The notes beneath the pieces were generated by a model. It was not told where the DNA came from and did not search any database. It saw only the letters and a program-made list of their open reading frames with translations. DNA of 64,000 nt from Beta vulgaris subsp. vulgaris (taxonomy: Eukaryota; Streptophyta; Magnoliopsida; Caryophyllales; Amaranthaceae), in assembly GCF_026745355.1 (NCBI RefSeq), contig NC_079209.1, positions 3,040,295 through 3,104,294 of the forward strand, read 5' to 3'. The position numbers and the translations under genes are program-made. This document shows positions 59,261-64,000 of the stretch, piece after piece. Each line of letters opens with the position of its first letter. Within the stretch, counting starts at the first letter, position 1.

Positions 59261-61059
59261 GAGGTTTACTGAGGAATAAAGCTGGCTGTCACACGGAGTT
59301 AAGTCAACACATCAATATTTGTAAAGGGAACAGAAGTATACACATAAAGTAAGGGTTTCATTGTTTCAAGTGTTTGTAGATTACAAAATTATGTTTTAGT
59401 TTGGAGTATGAGGAATTTCTAGGGTTGAAGGTGTCTATATATATGATTTATGTTGGAGTTTGAGGAGTTATGTGGTTTCAGAATCTTAGCTGACGCTTTG
59501 TAGTCGTTTAAGTCTCCAATTATGTGTCTCAAGTTATTTGAAAGGAGCTGCTGTTCACTGTTTTATAATAGATTTGGCAAATGCCATAGTTTTTTCCGAA
59601 TTGTGTAAATTAATTTTGTTTTGTCCAGCAAAAGCTTGGATAGTACTATTGTCTAATGTTGAATTTACATGCCAAGCATGGTTTTAGTTAGTGCCCAAAA
59701 ATGCCTATGAAATATTCTCTGTGAATTGTTGTGGAGCTATCTGACGAGACGAAAGTTAAGCCTGAGCAGTATTTGAAAAGGCAAAATATGGTACAAAATT
59801 TAAATTCATAGTCATACGCGTAGAATAACTTTCTCAACACTGATACTGAATGTTTTTGTTATCTTGTTATGGCTATCGCATTCGCATATTAATGAGTTGC
59901 AATCTTGGATAAAAAGCATCTAATAACTTGTTATGGCTATTGCATTCGCACCTAATAATAGTGGTATTATTTTACAACTAATTTAAACGTGTGTGTGATG
60001 TGATCAAGTGCATTTTTTTCATAGTATTCCGCCACATGTTACCTGAACTCTTGATATTTCTTCAAGCACCCATGTGTCTTCAACACTCAATCATGGGGAT
60101 TAGATACATCAACACTTCTGCAAATATGAATTATAATTCTTTAAAATACATGAATGAAGTATATGAAAAAACAAAAGAATTCTTCATTGATACTGAAATT
60201 TTGGATACGAACTCTAATATAATTATCCATTTATTCAATCTTCACAAATGTTTAAAATGTACTTGATAATCTTATAATACAATATTAATTTCTTGAACAG
60301 GATCCTCTGTAGGGATGGTAAAAACCGACTCAATCCGACAATTCGACCCGAAATAAACGGGTTTTGGTTGAGATTTTTGATCTGTCTAAGTAAATAGGTC
60401 GATCTGAACCTAACCTTAAAACTAATCAGGTTAGGCCTGGGTTGGAAATTTCAACGTGAAAGCAACTCGCCTAACCCATTTAATGTTTTTATCATTTGCT
60501 CTGTTTTAAAATTTGGGCAAAGCCAACTTTGACTTTGTAGTCCTTAGTAGCAGCGAGCTTAGAAGCCACAAGGCTCCTCAAAAACCCAACTTTCTTCATT
60601 CTCTCTCTTTCACGCGACTTTCAACTCATTCTCCAGTCTTCACTCTTCGTCTCTCTTAAATCTCACTCTCTGTCCCACACCTCGTCAACCCTCACAGGAA
60701 CCCTAATTTGCAACGCAAGCCTCGTTGGCGTCGCCGTCGAAATAGCACGCGGGCACTGTTCCATCGGTGAGAATCGCCGCTTATAAAGTATGAGGGCCCC
60801 TCTGGGCTTGCTCTTGTCTAATTCTTGTCGTCTAAAATGAAACGACACATTGATTTTGAGTGCTTGTTGCTCTTCCTTTAGGTCTTGATTGTATTTTTGT
60901 GTTCTATGATAGTTGAATTTTCTCTTTCCCTTTAAAATTAGAGCTGACAAACTCATGACGTGAACCAGATACAAAAAATGGTGTTAGTGTTTAGGATTTC
61001 CGACTCGTTTGATTAAATAGGTGATTAAGACACCACATGTGTTATAATACAGTTAGTGT
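59261..61059. other. Intergenic; decayed hAT-like patch and a leader-like stretch
   Basis: Holds the RING1 3' UTR, AT-rich spacer, and at 60315-60480 a CCGAC/GACCCG-rich patch beginning AGGGATGGTAAAAACCGAC that resembles one end of the hAT-like MITE at 20878. Positions 60545-60760 are CT-rich and resemble a plant 5' leader, but no coding exon follows. Confidence 0.4.
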
Positions 61060-61450
61060 TGAAGTTTCCCTAGCGCATCTATTCCCTCTTCGAGCCAACC
61101 GTTCACTTCCTTTAACGAGCGAGTCAACTTCGTTGACCACTTACTACGTTCTTTCAGAACCTTAGATTCCCTGAAAGCAAAGGTGTGGAATAGCGCTAGC
61201 TAACAAGTAAACGAGTCAATGTTGCGTAAGTGAACGGAATGCTTATCAAAAATAGATTTGGGATCACTTTCATCTTTTTATCCAAGGACAGAGCTAGTAG
61301 TTGGATGGGATTCGTGTGTGGTAGTAGAAGATGGAGCAAAGAAGACTTCCCCTGATAGTACTATCAGACGGGAGCTTGCGGTTGTGTGTAGACTACCGAG
61401 CTCTCAACAAGGTGACCACAGGTAAAGTGAAGGGAGAGGGCTGAAAGACT
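61060..61450 (+). other. Ty3-gypsy RT scrap in organelle-like sequence
   Basis: At 61359-61412 one frame reads SDGSLRLCVDYRALNKVTT, the start of a gypsy reverse transcriptase palm. Nothing else of the element is visible. The surrounding 61060-61260 has a more balanced base composition than its flanks and a texture I associate with plant mitochondrial spacer, where such gypsy scraps are common. The mitochondrial origin is a guess. Confidence 0.4.
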
Positions 61451-61726
61451 CAATTCTCTATTTGAATATGTTATAGATAGAACAACAAAAGACGTATTGG
61501 ACAAGGAAAAAAGTGATTTAGTATTGAGATCCCAACATGTTTAGTTAAATGAGTCAATATGACATAATACATCTTATTAAATGAGTGAGATTAGTGTCAA
61601 GGGATTTGCAACTTGTTTATGTTTGACACAAACATGACACAGGCACGAACTTTTGCTAGCTCACCCTAAAAACAAGCTTCATGGCCATCATTGATATAGA
61701 TAGTCCAATTTTGTCATCGGACTGTA

Positions 61727-62470
61727 CGTAACACCCGATACACACGGAGTCGAGCCGATCTTCACCAATGCGCATCTAGGATCAACTATTCTCAATAACA
61801 TATACAAGTTCTTCCGGTGCATTTTTTTCTCACTCATGCGCATCTCCAAAAACTTTCCAAGCCAAGTACGCTTAATTGTAAAGTAACTAATGAAATGAGC
61901 TCCCTAAAAAAAGATTTATCTTGTTGGGATGAGTAGCCTGCTAACTTCCTTCAAAACAATCATGAGGAGTATTACATATACTCTCACTTGAGGACAACAA
62001 CGCCTCGTTGCGCCTGGGGACTTAATATATTCGGCAATAACGACCTATGGGTCGCCCCAACATTGGAAACTAATCATATATTCGACCGTAACCAGGGATA
62101 TAGCCTCAAAAGCCTCCCCCACTAGGTGGCTAAGCTTGGATCAACTATCCACATGATCAGCACGCGGTCACAATGTTGCTCTGATACTATTTATAACATT
62201 CGACCCACACGGAGTCGAGTCTATTGTCACCAATGCGCTTCGAGGTAAATGATTGTCCTCAATAACCAACATAAGTTCTTACGGCGTGTTTTATCCTCAC
62301 TCATACGACATTGAGAAATTTTCCAGGAAGTCACACATTCCTAGACTACTCCCAACCAAGCACGTTTAACCGTGAAGTAACTGGGGAAATAAGTTTCATA
62401 AAAGAAAGATGTATCTTGTTGAAATTAATAGATTGCTAAATCACTTTAAAGCAATCATGAGAGTATTACA
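61727..62470 (-). mobile_element. TRIM retrotransposon, 744 bp
   Basis: Two similar terminal repeats (61727-61976 and 62192-62470) share ACACGGAGTCGAG, CACCAATGCGC and CAATCATGAG...AGTATTACA. Between them are 215 bp without coding capacity. On the minus strand the sequence next to the right repeat reads TAGTATCAGAGC, one base from the initiator-Met tRNA primer site TGGTATCAGAGC. The minus-strand repeats start TGTAATACTC. The flanking pentamers CTGTA (61722-61726) and TTGTA (62471-62475) differ by one base. Size, primer site and lack of ORFs fit a terminal-repeat retrotransposon in miniature. Confidence 0.85.
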
Positions 62471-62475
62471 TTGTA

Positions 62476-62723
62476 ACCCCTTAGATTTATCATAATTAAT
62501 TAGTATAGACAAAAGTGAACTATTAGACTCAAATTAATTAATTATACCTCATTTTTTAAATAGTCAATAATCGACTTTAATGGATCGAATATGATGACAT
62601 ATCATAGTAACTCTTTTTTTTTTTTTTTTTTTGCCTAAATTTCATTTTGGGCTAGAGCTTGTTTATGCAAATAAATGAGTCCGACCTGAACCTAAGCATG
62701 GATCATTGCCATGTGCTTCATCT
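62476..62723. other. Spacer, no gene seen
   Basis: AT-rich with a T20 run at 62611-62632. Confidence 0.5.
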
Positions 62724-62976
62724 TAGAGGTGATTATGGACTAGGCCAAATTTCGGCAAAAAAATGATGAGTTTCGAGCCAAAGTCTCATGCTGAATTTTT
62801 TGCGCTAAAACCCGCTAGTTTAGACTGGGCCGGGCAAAAAAATTTAGCCTAAATTTCCAGATTTAGGTTACTCGTGACCCGATTTTTTTGCCCAAAAACT
62901 AGACCGAACCCAAAAATATTGTTCCAAAACCCACTAATTTTCGAGTTAGTGGACCGGGTCATATTGATCACCTCTG
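62724..62976. mobile_element. hAT-like MITE, 253 bp
   Basis: Ends TAGAGGTGATTATGGAC and, on the minus strand, CAGAGGTGATCAATATGACC. GGGC/CCCGA-type sub-terminal motifs occur on both sides. The flanking octamers do not match convincingly. Confidence 0.6.
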
Positions 62977-63209
62977 TCCTCTACCCCATCTTAACAAACA
63001 AACAAATAGGGAAAGAAAAAGAAAAGAGATGGGTAGTGTTACTAGTGTAGTGTAGTGTGTTTTGGTGTCTTGGAAACTGTGAAAACACTCTCATTGAAGG
63101 ATTCAACCTAAGATTATTGCGGCCAGTTGAAGGATCTGATGCTGGAGACTCATGATTGACTATGTGATATTGTGAAGTGAGTGTAAAAAGAGAGATACAA
63201 AAAAAAAAA

Positions 63210-64000
63210 ATGGTTAAAGAAAGTGCAGATGCTTCGGCGTACAAAGAATATTTGGCCGGTTTAACTGCCGGCTTAGCCACCGTAATCATTGGCCACCCCT
63301 TCGATACTGTCAAGGTTTCCCCTCTTTCTTCTTTTTTTGCTTATGCTATTATTACATTCTGAATAGGCTAAGGTTGTACTACCTCTATTTCTAAATTTCA
63401 CATTTCACGTATGTCGATGCAAAACTTTGAGCTCGAATATCTTTAATTTTGTATACGTAAAAATGATAAAAGAGTGATATTAAAGTTAAAGTGTAACCAT
63501 TATCTAGAAACGAGGGTAATGTCTCGACATTTTGCAATGATTTCTTTTACTGCTTATTTGGTAGGAGGCTATAAATTATGGGAATGGTAATGTATTATAG
63601 TGTAAATTTGTACTATAAAATTAATATCATTATTTGTGGTAATGCTATTTTATCTCAAGATATCTATTTTCTTCCTAAAAATTCATTACTATTTGGGAAG
63701 GTGGCATTGGGTGGTAATGGAAATTTGTAAAGAGAAACCCATGTTTTGTGATAAAGTTTCATTCCCATGATCATTGGAATGAGAACTTCTTTACACATTT
63801 ACACTATGTTTCATTATCATTACCGCTATTTATGACCACTAACCAAATGCGGTGTCAAGGTCTTAAAGTTGCCAGTAAATTTCTTATTGCGAAAAAGTGG
63901 TATAAAAAAGGTCTGTTTTGACAAATTCTATAGAGATGATGAAAAGTGATGGTAGTTGATGGTTACAATTTTGCTTATTATAATGAGAATCTTAATGTGA
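63210..64000 (+). CDS. BAC1: Mitochondrial basic amino-acid carrier, first exon (BAC1-like)
   Basis: The start of a mitochondrial carrier family (SLC25) gene. Exon 1 is 63210-63314, 35 codons, ending at a GT after ...FDTVK; the rest lies beyond the window. The visible part is the N-terminus and first membrane helix: YKEYLAGLTAGLATVIIGHP, then HPFDTVK, the first half of the signature Px[DE]xx[KR]. The wording KEY.AG..AGLATV..GHPFDTVK is closest, from memory, to the Arabidopsis arginine/ornithine carrier BAC1 rather than BOU or other carriers. The ATG follows an A12 run. The intron carries two MITE copies. The symbol also rests on the conserved neighbourhood. Confidence 0.78.
63375..63500. mobile_element. 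Truncated Stowaway-like MITE in BAC1 intron 1
   Basis: The left end TACTACCTCTATTTCTAAAT and body (TGCAAAACTTTGAG...ATATCTTTAATTTTGTAT) match the left half of the element at 23292. The right end is absent. Confidence 0.65.
63550..63852. mobile_element. MITE family A-like copy in BAC1 intron 1
   Basis: Ends GCTTATTTGGTAGGAGG and CCACTAACCAAATGC with internal GGTAATG/CATTACC palindromes, as in the copies at 16800 and 18526. Confidence 0.7.

Noticed and set aside
1..64000. CRISPR array, bacterial operons, ribosome-binding sites
   Set aside because: The DNA is plant nuclear; the tandem arrays lack spacer-repeat structure and the genes have introns.

Overview
This is a window of nuclear DNA from a flowering plant: AT-rich, intron-containing, with large spacers full of transposable elements. 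The coding exons read as eudicot proteins. The repeat styles (Stowaway MITEs, hAT-type MITEs, a tRNA-derived SINE, DUF4283/L1-type LINE) would fit a Caryophyllales genome such as the spinach/beet/quinoa group, but that placement is an impression and not a proof.

Five host genes are supported. From left to right they are: the 3' part of a FRIGIDA-ESSENTIAL 1-like CCCH zinc-finger gene (608-2897, +); a complete dormancy/auxin-repressed DRM-type gene (23829-25363, +); a complete 14-exon peroxisomal DEG15 protease gene ending in a PTS1 signal (26771-35111, -); a complete 10-exon RING1-type PRC1 E3 ligase gene (53229-59260, +); and the first exon of a mitochondrial basic amino-acid carrier, BAC1-like, which runs off the right edge (63210-64000, +). 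Exon boundaries were set by eye from GT/AG sites, reading phase and family similarity. DRM and DEG15 are convergent neighbours.

The rest is mostly mobile DNA. 3-23 kb: a dead Ty1-copia fragment, decayed coding remnants, a GC-rich tandem block, a 289-bp tandem duplication, two hAT-type elements with 8-bp target duplications, Stowaway MITEs, a solo LTR with a perfect 5-bp duplication, a 963-bp hairpin-ended insertion carrying a scrambled lipid-transfer-protein fragment between 50-bp perfect repeats, a SINE, a short Helitron and a LINE-like retroposon. 26.8-35 kb: DEG15 introns hold a plastid psaA insertion, a hAT MITE and a degenerate MITE. 35-44 kb: a SINE and a heavily decayed Athila-like (Ty3-gypsy) element on the minus strand. 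44.4-51.1 kb: a nearly full-length L1-type LINE with a perfect 15-bp target duplication but broken ORFs. 52.3-53 kb: a tandem array just upstream of RING1. 59-63 kb: a possible organelle- or gypsy-derived patch, a TRIM element and a hAT-like MITE.

The genes do not form a pathway. Their shared order is the informative point: from memory of Arabidopsis locus numbers, FES1, DRM2 and BAC1 lie together on chromosome 2 (At2g33835, At2g33830, At2g33820), while DEG15 and DRM1 are adjacent on chromosome 1 (At1g28320, At1g28330). This window joins both sets, as expected for an unfractionated ancestral block.
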